NCBI RefSeq assembly: GCF_001767295.1
Contig: NZ_CP014944.1
Coordinates: 1,984,001-2,048,000, forward strand
Reading direction: 5' to 3'
From: Colwellia sp. PAMC 20917
Lineage (GTDB): Bacteria > Pseudomonadota > Gammaproteobacteria > Enterobacterales > Alteromonadaceae
Length of the DNA stretch: 64,000 bases
In this document: positions 23,624 through 33,070 of the stretch, piece after piece
Position numbering within the stretch: position 1 is the stretch's first letter
Layout of the letters: every line of letters begins with the position of its first letter
The notes under the pieces: model-generated
The model's input: only the letters and a program-made list of their open reading frames with translations
What the model was told of the DNA's origin: nothing
Databases searched by the model: none
Program-made: the position numbers and the translations under genes

Positions 23624-24009
23624 TTAGTAGAGTTTTACTCGGTAAATACTATCCATTGATTGAAGGACTACAGATAATCTATCATCATTATCAACAAACC
23701 AATAGCTTGCCGCAGGAATCGACGGGAGTGCTATAAGTTCATTAAGATGTTTTCAGGTGCATGATGAAACCAAATAACTTCCTGTTCAATAATGTTTGCG
23801 GCATCAATACTCGCTTCGGTTAACACCTTACTCCAGAGTGCAATATCACCGGCATTATCTTCTGTAAAAATCGCGTCGACAACAGGTGGTGTTGGTACAG
23901 TAGGCTGCGGTGTCGTTATTTTTTCTGAACGTTCACCACTGCCACCACCACAAGAAGCTAAAAGAGCCAGTGATATTAAGCTCACTAAAAAAGAAGCAGT
24001 ATAATTCAT
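23624..24009 (-). pseudogene. frameshifted short lipoprotein gene
   Basis: The first frame (start 24009) gives a lipoprotein signal (FLVSLISLALLASC, lipobox LASC), a Gly/Ser and Pro/Thr linker, and about 50 residues, stopping at 23731. Shifting frame near 23740 continues in good coding style (LIALPSIPAASYWFVDNDD, then LSVVLQSMDSIYRV) to a TAA at 23624. The simplest reading is a one-base frameshift in a gene for a lipoprotein of about 128 residues. The short length compared with the Gly/Ser linker style suggests that an internal deletion also happened. A sequencing error cannot be excluded. Confidence 0.55.
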
Positions 24010-24099
24010 TCAAAAAAATCCATTTGTCATAATTGATCCTAAATAGGCGAGATATTTATACCTAAAGATCAATATATTTACAATTGAAACGTTTCTTCT

Positions 24100-24255
24100 T
24101 TATTGGGGTAAATCAATAACCAAATTGAATTTTTCAGAGCTTTTCCATAGGTTAAGTAATACAGTAAATTCTGCTATTTCATGGGCAGATGCGGTTGAGC
24201 TGAGGATTTTTTCAGAGAGGGTATTCATTCGATCAAATTCATTGACATTCATCAT
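24100..24255 (-). CDS. small 51-residue protein, unknown function
   Basis: This ORF has a strong ribosome site: AAGGAA at 24261-24266, five bases before a double ATG. It encodes an acidic, helical small protein (NEFDRMNTLSEKILSSTA, EIAEFTVLLNLWKSSEKF) ending VIDLPQ. No family was recognised. Codon use is ordinary for the region. A longer plus-strand frame overlaps it, but lacks a ribosome site and protein-like composition. It sits alone between two decayed genes. Confidence 0.55.
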   Translation of the reverse strand: MMNVNEFDRMNTLSEKILSSTASAHEIAEFTVLLNLWKSSEKFNLVIDLPQ

Positions 24256-24482
24256 TAACATTCCTTGTTATATGTCGGTGAATTATGACTTAAATAACAA
24301 AAAAGGTATAGCTTTTAATGGTTTAGTTTATTAATTTTTAATGACAAGCGCTATTTAGCAGTGCAGGTGCCCGACGCACACTCTTTAGTAAAATATAAAG
24401 ATTAACTCTATAGCGATAAAGCCAAAAAATATTTATTGAGGAGAACGTTTAAATAATTTTACTGAAATCACTTAATTTTATA

Positions 24483-24860
24483 TCACTTTTTCAGTTTTCG
24501 TTTGAGCTCTTCCATTGTCAACATTGCTTGTGGAGACAGCCATAATTCTGCGTTTAAGTCGGCAACGGCGCTTTAGCCATTAGCCATTAGCCACAATAGT
24601 ATCGCTATTTACATTTAAACTGCGTTTTGTCGCTTTTACGGCATAATTAGGCAATAAAGTAATGCGGTTGGCTAAACTGAAAGTAGCTTTCATTAAACGC
24701 TTACGTGTTAAATAGGTATCATTAATCATGCCCCATTTTTTTGCCTGACGTCCTGAGAAAATAGCCGAAGTGTATGCTAACTCTCTTAGTCGGCCATCGG
24801 GTAAATTAAAATGCAGACATGATTTTGGAGTGTTAAATCTAAATATTCAAATTCAGGCAT
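24483..24860 (-). pseudogene. enoyl-CoA hydratase/isomerase family remnant
   Basis: The start (MPEFEYLDLTLQNHVCIL) matches the beginning of crotonase-family proteins. The frame then breaks and jumps to a late-domain segment: LRELAYTSAIFSGRQA, then KKWGMINDTYLTRKRLM and LPNYAVKATKRSLN. The last part (ELWLSPQAMLTMEELKRKL) is again in another frame, ending at 24483. About 150 central residues, including the oxyanion and catalytic region, are missing. There are at least two frame disruptions, so it cannot make an active enzyme. The parent was probably a side-chain beta-oxidation hydratase. Confidence 0.75.
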
Positions 24861-25144
24861 GTTCAGTCCATCCTAAAAAATTTATTATTATCGATTAAAG
24901 ATGAGACGTAGGTATCGAAGAGGGCAAGATAAACTTGCTAAACCAGTAAAGTGAATTTATCTTGGTACTTAGCTGTTATCCAACTATCAAAATTACATTC
25001 CATCTTTCGTAAACGTTGAGAGCACCAACAACCCGCTTTTAATTTAAAGGGTTAAGTAATTAACCTTTCAAGCATATTACATCATCAAAATCTCTGTGTT
25101 AAACTGCTAAAAAATAACCCAATCATGCAAGTACCTAACTCATA

Positions 25145-25582
25145 ATGAATGCAGAAGAATTATTAATACAAGCAAAAGAGTCTTGCAAGAAGCGTGGTGC
25201 ACGATTTACTTTGGCTCGCGAACAAGTATTTAAACTATTAACCGGACATAGCGGTGCTATTGGTGCTTATGATCTGCTTGATGAATTAAAGCTAATTGAC
25301 CCTGCAGCAAAACCAGCAACCATCTATCGTGCTTTAGATTTCCTTGGTAAACAGGGCTTTGTTCATAAGATTGAGTCTATAAATGCTTTTGTGATGTGCC
25401 ATCATTTCAGTGAGTGTAATCATCCCGTGCAATTACTTATTTGTGACCGTTGCGGACATGTTGAAGAAATTCAATCGTCTAATTTAGACTTAGCTTTACG
25501 CTCGATGGCAGATGCAACCGGCTTTACCATTAGCCATCAAATTGTTGAAGCGCATGGTGCTTGTCAAAGCTGTAGTAAATAG
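25145..25582 (+). CDS. zur: Fur-family zinc uptake regulator
   Basis: This 145-residue Fur-family repressor has an N-terminal winged helix (RFTLAREQVFKLL, then PATIYRALDFLGKQGFVHKI) and a dimerisation domain with HHFSECNHPVQLLICDRCGHVEE and a C-terminal CQSC. The CxxC pair and the spacing are those of Zur rather than Fur. With bound zinc it would repress zinc importer genes; none lie beside it. The ribosome site before ATG 25145 is weak. It stands alone, with 162 bp before the next gene. Confidence 0.88.
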   Translation: MNAEELLIQAKESCKKRGARFTLAREQVFKLLTGHSGAIGAYDLLDELKLIDPAAKPATIYRALDFLGKQGFVHKIESINAFVMCHHFSECNHPVQLLICDRCGHVEEIQSSNLDLALRSMADATGFTISHQIVEAHGACQSCSK

Positions 25583-25743
25583 CGTTATTATTCAGGAGTA
25601 ATAATAACTTTAACACCCCCATTAAACTCATATTTAGAGCTATTGGTCGCATAAGAAGTACCCTCCCCCTTAACTCAGTGAACTTATTTATGCTATAAGT
25701 ACACGGTTAAACATGCCCATATTATAAAATATTCAGGAAGCCT

Positions 25744-28095
25744 ATGAAATATTCAATCAAGTCAGCTTTAATTTGCTTATTTGTTGTTGCCAGTGGTAGC
25801 GCAATAGCGAAAAACACCATTAGTAGCGATAAATTTCGTCAATTAGAAGAATCTTTACCAACACCCAACACTTATAGAACTGCATCAGGCGCACCAGGTC
25901 ACCAGTATTGGCAACAACAAGTTGATTATAAAATTAATATTCAACTTGATGATAAAACGCAAACCTTAACGGGTAGCGAAACAATGAGTTATACCAATAA
26001 TTCCCCTGACACTTTACGCTACTTGTGGATACAGCTAGATCAAAACCGCTTAAAACGTGACTCTGATAATCGCTTAACAGCGACAGCTCCTAGTAAAAAA
26101 ATAACCTATAGCGGATTGCGTGGCGCTATCGAATCAACTGAATTTGATGGTGGTAATACAATTACTGCAGTTACAGCATCAAACGGTAGTGCTCTTGACT
26201 ATGTGATTAACGGCACAATGATGCGCGTTATCTTACCTAAGGCATTAAAATCCGGCGATGATGTTGAATTAAATATTAAGTGGAACTATAAGCTTCATGA
26301 ACAAAAAGTGTTAGGTGGCCGTTCGGGTTATGAATACTTTAAAGAAGACGATAACTATTTATATGAACTTGCTGGCTGGTTTCCTCGCGCAGCAGCATAC
26401 TATGACGTTATGGGCTGGCAAAATAAGCAGTTTTTAGGTAACGGCGAATTCACTTTAGAATTTGGTGATTATGACGTTAAGATCACCGTTCCTGCTGATC
26501 ATATTGTTGCCGCTACTGGTGAGTTACAAAATGAAAGCAAGGTCTTAACAAAAACACAGCGTAAACGCTTAGAACAAGCTAAAAACGCAAAGAAACCTGT
26601 GCTTATCGTTACCGTTGATGAAGCACTTGAAAACGAAAAATCTCGCTCAACAAAAACGAAAACCTGGCATTTTAAAGCTAAAAATGTTCGTGATTTTGCT
26701 TTCGCATCAAGCCGTAAATTTATTTGGGACGCTCAAGGTTATAAAGAAGGCGGTACCGATACCATGGCGATGTCTTTTTACCCTAATGAAGGTAATCCAT
26801 TATGGGAAAAGTACTCCACTGAAGCTATTATCCATACCATGCAACAGTATAATAAATATACCTTTGCTTACCCATACCCAGTATCAATTTCAGTCAATGG
26901 ACCCGTTGGTGGCATGGAATATCCGATGATCACTTTTAATGGTCCTCGCCCAACACTTGACAAAGAAACGGGTGAAAAAACCTATTCTCGTGGTACTAAA
27001 TACGGCTTAGTTGGGGTAATTATTCACGAAGTGGGTCATAACTACTTTCCAATGATCGTTAACTCTGATGAACGTCAATGGACTTGGATGGATGAAGGTT
27101 TAAACACTTTCCTACAGTTTTTAGCACAGCAAGCATGGGAAGAAGGTTATCCTTCACGCCGTGGTCATGCTGCTGACATTACTAATTACATGAAAAGTAC
27201 TAACCAGGTACCTATTATGACCAACTCTGAATCAATTCTTCAGTTTGGTAATAATGCCTATGGTAAGCCAGCAACAGCATTAAATATTTTACGTGAAACC
27301 GTTATGGGCCGCGAATTATTTGATTTTGCCTTTAAGGAATATGCACAACGTTGGATGTTTAAACGCCCAACACCTTCAGACTTTTTCCGCACCATGGAAG
27401 ATGCATCAGCTGTTGATTTAGATTGGTTCTGGCGTGGTTGGTTCTACACAACAGATCATGTTGATATCGCTTTAGGTAATATTCATTTATATCGTCCTGA
27501 TAGCCAAAACCCTGATACAGAAGCCGCTTGGAATCGTGCCTTAGAAAGTGAAAAACCGACATTCATTAGTGACCTTCGTGATAAAGGTCAATGGCTTAGA
27601 ACAACTGACAAGCCTGAGTTATTAGATTTTTACAACGAACATGATAAATTTACGGCAACCAATAAAGCACGTAATACCTATAACAGCGCAAATAAAAAGT
27701 TAGAGCAATGGCAAAAAGATCTCCTTGTTGATGAAAGAAATTTCTACATCGTTGATTTTGAAAATAAGGGTGGTTTGGTCATGCCTATTATTGTGCAATT
27801 AACTTTTGCAGATAAAACAACAGAACAAGTACATATTCCTGCAGAAATCTGGCGTAAAAACAGTAAAAATGTTTCTAAATTATTTATTACTGATAAAGAG
27901 ATTACCGCTATCGCTATTGATCCAAACTGGGAAACAGCTGATGTAGATGTTAACAATAACTACTGGCCAGCACGCCCTATTAAATCAAGCTTTGAGTTAT
28001 ATAAACGTAAGAAAAAAGACATGATGCGTGACTATAATGTTAAATTAAAGTCGGCTGATGACGAAAAAGAAGACAAGGAAGAAGAAGATAAATAA
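25744..28095 (+). CDS. secreted M1 family metallopeptidase
   Basis: This 783-residue protein has a signal peptide (KYSIKSALICLFVVASGSAIA) and an N-terminal beta domain of the aminopeptidase N type. The substrate-recognition motif appears as GGMEYP. The gluzincin zinc site is HEVGHN (near 427-432) with the second glutamate in WMDEGLNTF about 18 residues later. It should trim peptides in the periplasm. The C-terminal region ends in a highly charged tail (DDEKEDKEEEDK). It overlaps the next gene at TAATG, so the two form an operon. A weak ribosome site (AGGAAGCCT) precedes ATG 25744. Confidence 0.92.
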   Translation: MKYSIKSALICLFVVASGSAIAKNTISSDKFRQLEESLPTPNTYRTASGAPGHQYWQQQVDYKINIQLDDKTQTLTGSETMSYTNNSPDTLRYLWIQLDQNRLKRDSDNRLTATAPSKKITYSGLRGAIESTEFDGGNTITAVTASNGSALDYVINGTMMRVILPKALKSGDDVELNIKWNYKLHEQKVLGGRSGYEYFKEDDNYLYELAGWFPRAAAYYDVMGWQNKQFLGNGEFTLEFGDYDVKITVPADHIVAATGELQNESKVLTKTQRKRLEQAKNAKKPVLIVTVDEALENEKSRSTKTKTWHFKAKNVRDFAFASSRKFIWDAQGYKEGGTDTMAMSFYPNEGNPLWEKYSTEAIIHTMQQYNKYTFAYPYPVSISVNGPVGGMEYPMITFNGPRPTLDKETGEKTYSRGTKYGLVGVIIHEVGHNYFPMIVNSDERQWTWMDEGLNTFLQFLAQQAWEEGYPSRRGHAADITNYMKSTNQVPIMTNSESILQFGNNAYGKPATALNILRETVMGRELFDFAFKEYAQRWMFKRPTPSDFFRTMEDASAVDLDWFWRGWFYTTDHVDIALGNIHLYRPDSQNPDTEAAWNRALESEKPTFISDLRDKGQWLRTTDKPELLDFYNEHDKFTATNKARNTYNSANKKLEQWQKDLLVDERNFYIVDFENKGGLVMPIIVQLTFADKTTEQVHIPAEIWRKNSKNVSKLFITDKEITAIAIDPNWETADVDVNNNYWPARPIKSSFELYKRKKKDMMRDYNVKLKSADDEKEDKEEEDK

Positions 28096-28610
28096 TGACA
28101 AAAACCTCATTATTTAAAAGCTTTATTTTTTGTTTATTGTGTGGCGTTGCGCTTTCAAGCGCAGCCCACCGATACTTCTTTGGATTAACTGATTTATCAG
28201 TTAATCCAAGAACCCATAACATAGAAGTTATTCATCAATTTACGGCTCACGATATTGATAATGCTATTGCTGAGCAACAGCAAATACGCTTTTCAGCTGA
28301 GCATCCTGAATACGAAAAGTTCATTCAAAACTATGTTGAAGCACATTTCCAACTTATTGATGTTCAAGATAATAAAAAACAGCCAATAAAGCTCAATTGG
28401 ATAGGTTTAGAAGTCGCTAAAGGTAACGTTTATATTTACCAAGAAGCTAATTTTGAAAACTTTTTATCCGGATTAGTGGTAAAAAATGATTTACTCATCG
28501 ATACTTACCCTAAGCAAGTAAATACTGTAAATTATAAAGACGAAACAATTATTGGCAGCTTAACTTTTTCGAAATCAGTTAAAATGGCGATAATAAAAAA
28601 CAATAACTAG
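28095..28610 (+). CDS. DUF6702 family protein
   Basis: This 171-residue protein has a signal peptide (FIFCLLCGVALSSAAH). The mature domain begins HRYFFGLTDLSVNPRTHNIEV, then DIDNAIAEQQ, then LNWIGLEVAKGNVYIYQEA, the pattern of the DUF6702 family, which regularly follows M1 peptidase genes in Alteromonadales. Function is unknown; a periplasmic partner of the peptidase is a reasonable inference. Its ATG overlaps the TAA of the peptidase gene. Confidence 0.85.
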   Translation: MTKTSLFKSFIFCLLCGVALSSAAHRYFFGLTDLSVNPRTHNIEVIHQFTAHDIDNAIAEQQQIRFSAEHPEYEKFIQNYVEAHFQLIDVQDNKKQPIKLNWIGLEVAKGNVYIYQEANFENFLSGLVVKNDLLIDTYPKQVNTVNYKDETIIGSLTFSKSVKMAIIKNNN

Positions 28611-28685
28611 TAGGAACGATTTACATTTGCTAAATTAACATGCAAAATAAAATGACTAGTATAACTAAGCCCTTGGGAAACATTC

Positions 28686-29150
28686 ATGAATGTAGAGTTT
28701 ATTAACCCTTTTTTATCTTCAATGCTCAATGTAATGTCTACTATGGCACAAATGGAATTAGTACCTGAAAAACCTCGTTTGAAAAAAAATGAAGTTGCTA
28801 TGGGCGATGTTTCTGGTTTAATTGGTATGGTGAGCGCTCAGACAAAAGGCTCACTATCGATTACTTTTGAAGGAAAGTTAGCACTGGCCACCATGAAAAA
28901 AATGGTTGGCGAAGGTCCTGACGAAATCAATGAAGAAATTACCGATTTAGTCGGCGAAATTACCAATATGGTCACGGGTGGCGCTAAGCGTATGCTGAGC
29001 GAAAAAGGCTTTGAATTTGACATGGCAACGCCTATGGTTGTTTCTGGTCAAAACCATACGATTCACCACAAAGCTGATGGACCTATTATTATTATTCCAT
29101 TAAATTCTGAATTTGGTAAAGCTTTTATTGAGTTCAGTTTCGATAAATAG
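28686..29150 (+). CDS. cheX: CheX-like chemotaxis phosphatase
   Basis: This 154-residue protein has the CheC/CheX fold. The phosphatase motif ExxN is present in EITDLVGEITNMVTGGAKR (E near 86, N near 89), and a conserved GPIIIIPLNSEFGKAFIEFSF strand follows. CheX dephosphorylates CheY-P or related receiver domains. No other che genes are adjacent; it is a stand-alone gene with its own terminator. It may serve the MCP-based system or a Vibrio-type response regulator elsewhere. Start ATG 28686. Confidence 0.88.
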   Translation: MNVEFINPFLSSMLNVMSTMAQMELVPEKPRLKKNEVAMGDVSGLIGMVSAQTKGSLSITFEGKLALATMKKMVGEGPDEINEEITDLVGEITNMVTGGAKRMLSEKGFEFDMATPMVVSGQNHTIHHKADGPIIIIPLNSEFGKAFIEFSFDK

Positions 29151-29178
29151 TGAATTAAGTAATTTGTAGTCATAGACT

Positions 29179-29211
29179 AAAACCTCGTTTAGTAATAAAC
29201 GAGGTTTTTTA
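29179..29211 (+). terminator. rho-independent terminator of cheX
   Basis: AAACCTCGTTTA and TAAACGAGGTTT form a perfect 12-bp stem with a GTAA loop and a following T-run, 28 bp after the cheX stop. Confidence 0.9.
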
Positions 29212-29360
29212 TTTTTTACGCTATATTTAGTTTATTGACCCAATAACAACTGACAATTAATGACATTAGAGTAAAGAGTGACGGTTGAGTGCGCTGTTAA
29301 TGCATTGTTGGCGACTTTACCAAGAAGATGCGGAGTGTGCTTAGTCTTTACAAAAGACCT

Positions 29361-30539
29361 TTACTGCGCTGACAAGGTAATTTGTACACGGCGAGTAATA
29401 TTACATAAGAGCTCATAGGGGATGGTAGTTGCACATAGTGCTATTTCGGCAACAGATAATTGCTCTCCCCACAAAGTCACAACATCGCCAACCTGTTCTT
29501 GTGCATTTATCCCTAAATCAACGGTGATCATATCCATTGATACTCTCCCTACCAAGGGAACCCTTCGTCCATTGACCAAGACAGGTGTGCCATTTCTAGC
29601 ATGCCGAGGGTAACCATCACCGTAACCAATTGCAACAACACCAATAATAGTCTTTTGCTCACTTGTCCAAGCATTGCCGTAACCGACTGATTCTCCAGCG
29701 GCTAACTCACGTACGGCGATCAAACTTGACTTCAGCGTCATTACTGGCAGAATATCCAAAGTTATATCTTTATTGTGCAAAACACTCTCTGGCGCGCAAG
29801 TTAATAAATTTGCAGCGCTACTTTCAAAGGGTAAAGGAGAAATCCCGTATAATAATAATCCGGGGCGAAGCCATTGGTAATGGCTTGCTGGCCATGCACA
29901 AATACCGGCAGAGTTTGCCAATGTTCGTTCTTCGTTACAGCCTAGCGTTACTTTTTCAAAGAGTGATATTTGTTGGCGAGTCGCCTGATTGCTTTTATCA
30001 TCAGCACAACCTAAATGACTCATTAGCACAATATTTTTTTGCACGTTTACTGAGTCCGTTAGTTGCTGATAGAAATGGCTAAACTCCTCTGGATTTATAC
30101 CTAAACGGTGCATACCGGTATCGATTTTTAGCCAAACCTTTAACGGAGAAGGAAGCGTTGCCGATAAAAGAGCATCAAGTTGTTGATGGTTATGAATAAC
30201 CGTTTGTAAATTATTGACCGCAAGTATCGCTAAGTCTTTTGCATTAAAAAAACCTTCGAGCAAGACAATCGGTTGAGTAATACCTGAAGACCGTAATGCT
30301 AGCGCTTCATCAATTCTTGCCACGGCAATAGCATCAGCGGTGATCGATGAGTGGCCGTGTTCATTTATCTTAGCTTGCTCAGAAAACAATGCGTGTGCAA
30401 TGCGTTCTAGGCCATGGCCATAGGCATTAGCTTTTAAAACGGCTAGTACCTTTGCTGTCGGTGCAAGTGATTTTATCTGCGCTAAGTTGTGCTTGAGCGC
30501 AGATAAATTAATAATTGCCGTTGCGGTCGTTAGTGCCAT
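29361..30539 (-). CDS. alr: alanine racemase
   Basis: This 392-residue fold-type III PLP enzyme interconverts L- and D-alanine for peptidoglycan. The PLP lysine is in LKANAYGHG (near residue 35). Other family blocks are KIDTGMHRLG, NSAGICAW, RPGLLLYG, the catalytic tyrosine in VGYGNAW, and RVSMDMITVD. Length is slightly above the usual 360 because of an insertion around residues 60-75. Its start ATG touches the dnaB stop by one base, so dnaB and alr are co-transcribed, the common gammaproteobacterial arrangement. Confidence 0.96.
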   Translation of the reverse strand: MALTTATAIINLSALKHNLAQIKSLAPTAKVLAVLKANAYGHGLERIAHALFSEQAKINEHGHSSITADAIAVARIDEALALRSSGITQPIVLLEGFFNAKDLAILAVNNLQTVIHNHQQLDALLSATLPSPLKVWLKIDTGMHRLGINPEEFSHFYQQLTDSVNVQKNIVLMSHLGCADDKSNQATRQQISLFEKVTLGCNEERTLANSAGICAWPASHYQWLRPGLLLYGISPLPFESSAANLLTCAPESVLHNKDITLDILPVMTLKSSLIAVRELAAGESVGYGNAWTSEQKTIIGVVAIGYGDGYPRHARNGTPVLVNGRRVPLVGRVSMDMITVDLGINAQEQVGDVVTLWGEQLSVAEIALCATTIPYELLCNITRRVQITLSAQ

Positions 30540-31957
30540 TAATCTTCATCTAATACATGCGGGCCGGCATAATTATCAAAACGAGAAAACTGTCCTTGGA
30601 AAGTCAACGGAACACGGCCAATGGGACCGTTACGTTGTTTACCAATAATAATTTCTGCCATACCTTTAAACTCTGAATCATCGTGATAAACCTCATCGCG
30701 ATAGATAAACATGATCAAATCGGCATCTTGCTCAATAGAGCCTGATTCACGAAGATCTGAGTTAATCGGCCGTTTATCTGAACGTTGCTCCAAACTACGG
30801 TTTAACTGAGACAGTGCCACAACCGGCACTTGTAATTCTTTCGCTAATGCTTTTAATGACCGTGATATTTCCGCAATCTCTAAGGTGCGGTTATCAGCAA
30901 ATTGTGGTGCGCGCATCAACTGTAAGTAATCGATCATGATCATACTTATACCGCCGTGGTCACGGGCGATGCGGCGCGCACGAGAGCGAACATCGGTTGG
31001 CGTTAAACCAGCGGCGTCATCAATAAACATCTTACCTTTATCAATAAGTAACCCCATGGTTGATGATAAACGCGCCCAATCTTCGTCACCTAATTGCCCG
31101 GTACGAATTTTGGTTTGGTCAATACGGCCTAATGAGGCAAGCATTCTCATCATCAGTTGTTCTGCAGGCATCTCTAAACTAAAAATCAATGCAGGTTTAT
31201 CTTCAGTCATCGCTGCGTTTTCTGCGATGTTCATCGCAAAGGTAGTTTTACCCATTGACGGACGTGCAGCAACGATAATAAGATCTGACTTTTGAAAACC
31301 AGCAGTCATCTTATCTAAATCAGAAAAACCACTAGAAACCCCGGTAACACCATTATTTGGCGATGAACAAAGTTGCTCAATACGATCGACTGTTTTTTCT
31401 AATACTGAGGTAATGTTTTCTGGCCCTTCAGACTTGTTAGCCCGCTGTTCAGCGATAGCAAATATTTTAGTTTCAGCAAAATCAAGAAGCTCTGCACTGG
31501 CACGGCCTTGAGGATCATAACCCGCTTCAGCAATTTCATTCGCCACACTGATCATTTCACGAGTAACCGCACGTTCACGAACGATGTCAGCATAAGCGGT
31601 GATATTGGCCGCACTGGGTGTATTCCTCATCATTTCTGCAAGGTAAGCAAAGCCGCCAGCATCTTCAAGTCGTTGCTCATTTTCTAAAGCTTCAGATAAG
31701 GTAATTAAATCGACAGGGTTGCCTAGTTCAATTAACGCAGCAATGGTTTCAAAAGTAATACGATGTGAACGACTATAAAAATCCTGAGCGACAACACGTT
31801 CGCCAACACGATCCCACGTCTCGTTATCGAGCAATAAACCGCCCAATACAGATTGCTCTGCCTCAAGCGAATGAGGTGGAACTTTTAAAGCATTCATTTG
31901 GCTATCTTGAGAATACTTTTTATCTTTGAAAAATTTATTTGGCTTGCGCTCTGCCAT
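30539..31957 (-). CDS. dnaB: replicative DNA helicase DnaB
   Basis: This 472-residue hexameric helicase has an N-terminal primase-interaction domain (PPHSLEAEQSVLGGLLLD) and a RecA-like C-terminal domain. The latter shows Walker A (ARPSMGKTTFAMN), SLEMPAEQLMMRM, Walker B (MIMIDYLQLM) and the arginine-finger region LRESGSIEQDADLIMFI. It unwinds DNA at the replication fork. Length and motifs are standard. It is followed immediately by alr. Confidence 0.97.
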   Translation of the reverse strand: MAERKPNKFFKDKKYSQDSQMNALKVPPHSLEAEQSVLGGLLLDNETWDRVGERVVAQDFYSRSHRITFETIAALIELGNPVDLITLSEALENEQRLEDAGGFAYLAEMMRNTPSAANITAYADIVRERAVTREMISVANEIAEAGYDPQGRASAELLDFAETKIFAIAEQRANKSEGPENITSVLEKTVDRIEQLCSSPNNGVTGVSSGFSDLDKMTAGFQKSDLIIVAARPSMGKTTFAMNIAENAAMTEDKPALIFSLEMPAEQLMMRMLASLGRIDQTKIRTGQLGDEDWARLSSTMGLLIDKGKMFIDDAAGLTPTDVRSRARRIARDHGGISMIMIDYLQLMRAPQFADNRTLEIAEISRSLKALAKELQVPVVALSQLNRSLEQRSDKRPINSDLRESGSIEQDADLIMFIYRDEVYHDDSEFKGMAEIIIGKQRNGPIGRVPLTFQGQFSRFDNYAGPHVLDED

Positions 31958-32095
31958 TTATATACCCTAAAACTCTATCGCAAATGCGAGATTAAAACTT
32001 TTGGTAGGTTAGCAGAATTTACTTTGAAACAGAATATAAATACGAGCCAGAAAGCGCCCTAACTCGTTCTATTTTCAATGCCAGAGTCATAAAAA

Positions 32096-33046
32096 TTAAT
32101 TGCTGACGCTAATATTGCCATTTACCGTATTTACACGTACGTTCGCGTTGGCACTACCGGTTTCAAAGTCTAATTTTGAGCTTGGTCCATACTTAGCTTT
32201 ATTTGATTTTTGCGTGGTAATTTTATTAGTGATTTCACCACCAGCACTGGCTGATAACCGGAAGCTCGCTTGAACATTTTTCTGTAGCTTTAACGATAAA
32301 CCGCCACTAACACTCGACATCTTAACGACACCACCATCATTTAACGATAACCTTGCTGAAAGATCGCCACTGACATTTGCAACGGTAAGTTCGTCAGTCT
32401 CATTTAATCCTACGTTAATATCGCCACTGACATTTTCAATCGTCACTTCTTTTGCTGTTGATTGTGCGTCAATTTCACCACTGACCACGCGTAAACTTAA
32501 ACGCCCACGTGACTGACGATCTTTAATATTACCGCTAACACTCGACAAACTCACTTTTCCTGATAATTTGCTGCTGTTAATATCACCACTAACTGAAATT
32601 AATTCAATACGTTCACTCAAATTTACCGCTTTGATGTTACCACTTACGGTTTTTGCTTCGGCGCTGGCATGCAAGTTCTCAAAATTAATATCACTGGCAA
32701 TCCCCTCAAAACTGACTCGAATGTTTTTAGGCATATGAATCGTTAATACAGAACCTTTAGCATTGTTACCCCAGAAGTTGTTGCTATGATTTTCAAGCTC
32801 AACCTTAATTTTCACACGTGAGCCTTGTTGCTTAAAGACTAAACCTTCGGCGTCGTCTTCCAATTCTCCCTTTATCGAAATAGTGTTTTTGTCCCAACCA
32901 ATAACCGTAATATTACCGCGTAAATTCTCAATGTTTACACTACTAACATCACTGACCAGTAATGACTTGTCTATCTGCTCACCAGCAAAACTTGAACAAG
33001 TGGCTGAAAATAACATCATCGTAATAACTTTTTGGAAAACTCTCAT
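32096..33046 (-). CDS. DUF4097 family beta-solenoid protein
   Basis: This 316-residue protein has a signal peptide (VITMMLFSATCSSFAGE). It has repeated strands of the type VSGNIKAVNLSERIELISVSGDI and LSSVSGNIK, roughly every 18-20 residues, the DUF4097 (putative adhesin/head GIN-like) beta-helix. Its exported location and its place third in the sigma/anti-sigma operon suggest an envelope-stress or surface role; the family has no firm function. It starts 24 bp downstream of the anti-sigma gene. Confidence 0.88.
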   Translation of the reverse strand: MRVFQKVITMMLFSATCSSFAGEQIDKSLLVSDVSSVNIENLRGNITVIGWDKNTISIKGELEDDAEGLVFKQQGSRVKIKVELENHSNNFWGNNAKGSVLTIHMPKNIRVSFEGIASDINFENLHASAEAKTVSGNIKAVNLSERIELISVSGDINSSKLSGKVSLSSVSGNIKDRQSRGRLSLRVVSGEIDAQSTAKEVTIENVSGDINVGLNETDELTVANVSGDLSARLSLNDGGVVKMSSVSGGLSLKLQKNVQASFRLSASAGGEITNKITTQKSNKAKYGPSSKLDFETGSANANVRVNTVNGNISVSN

Positions 33047-33070
33047 AACTACCTCTATATAGTGTTATCT

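Noticed and set aside
24125-24334. Plus-strand 69-codon frame
   Set aside because: It is antisense to the better-supported small protein at 24100-24255, without a ribosome site and with poor composition.
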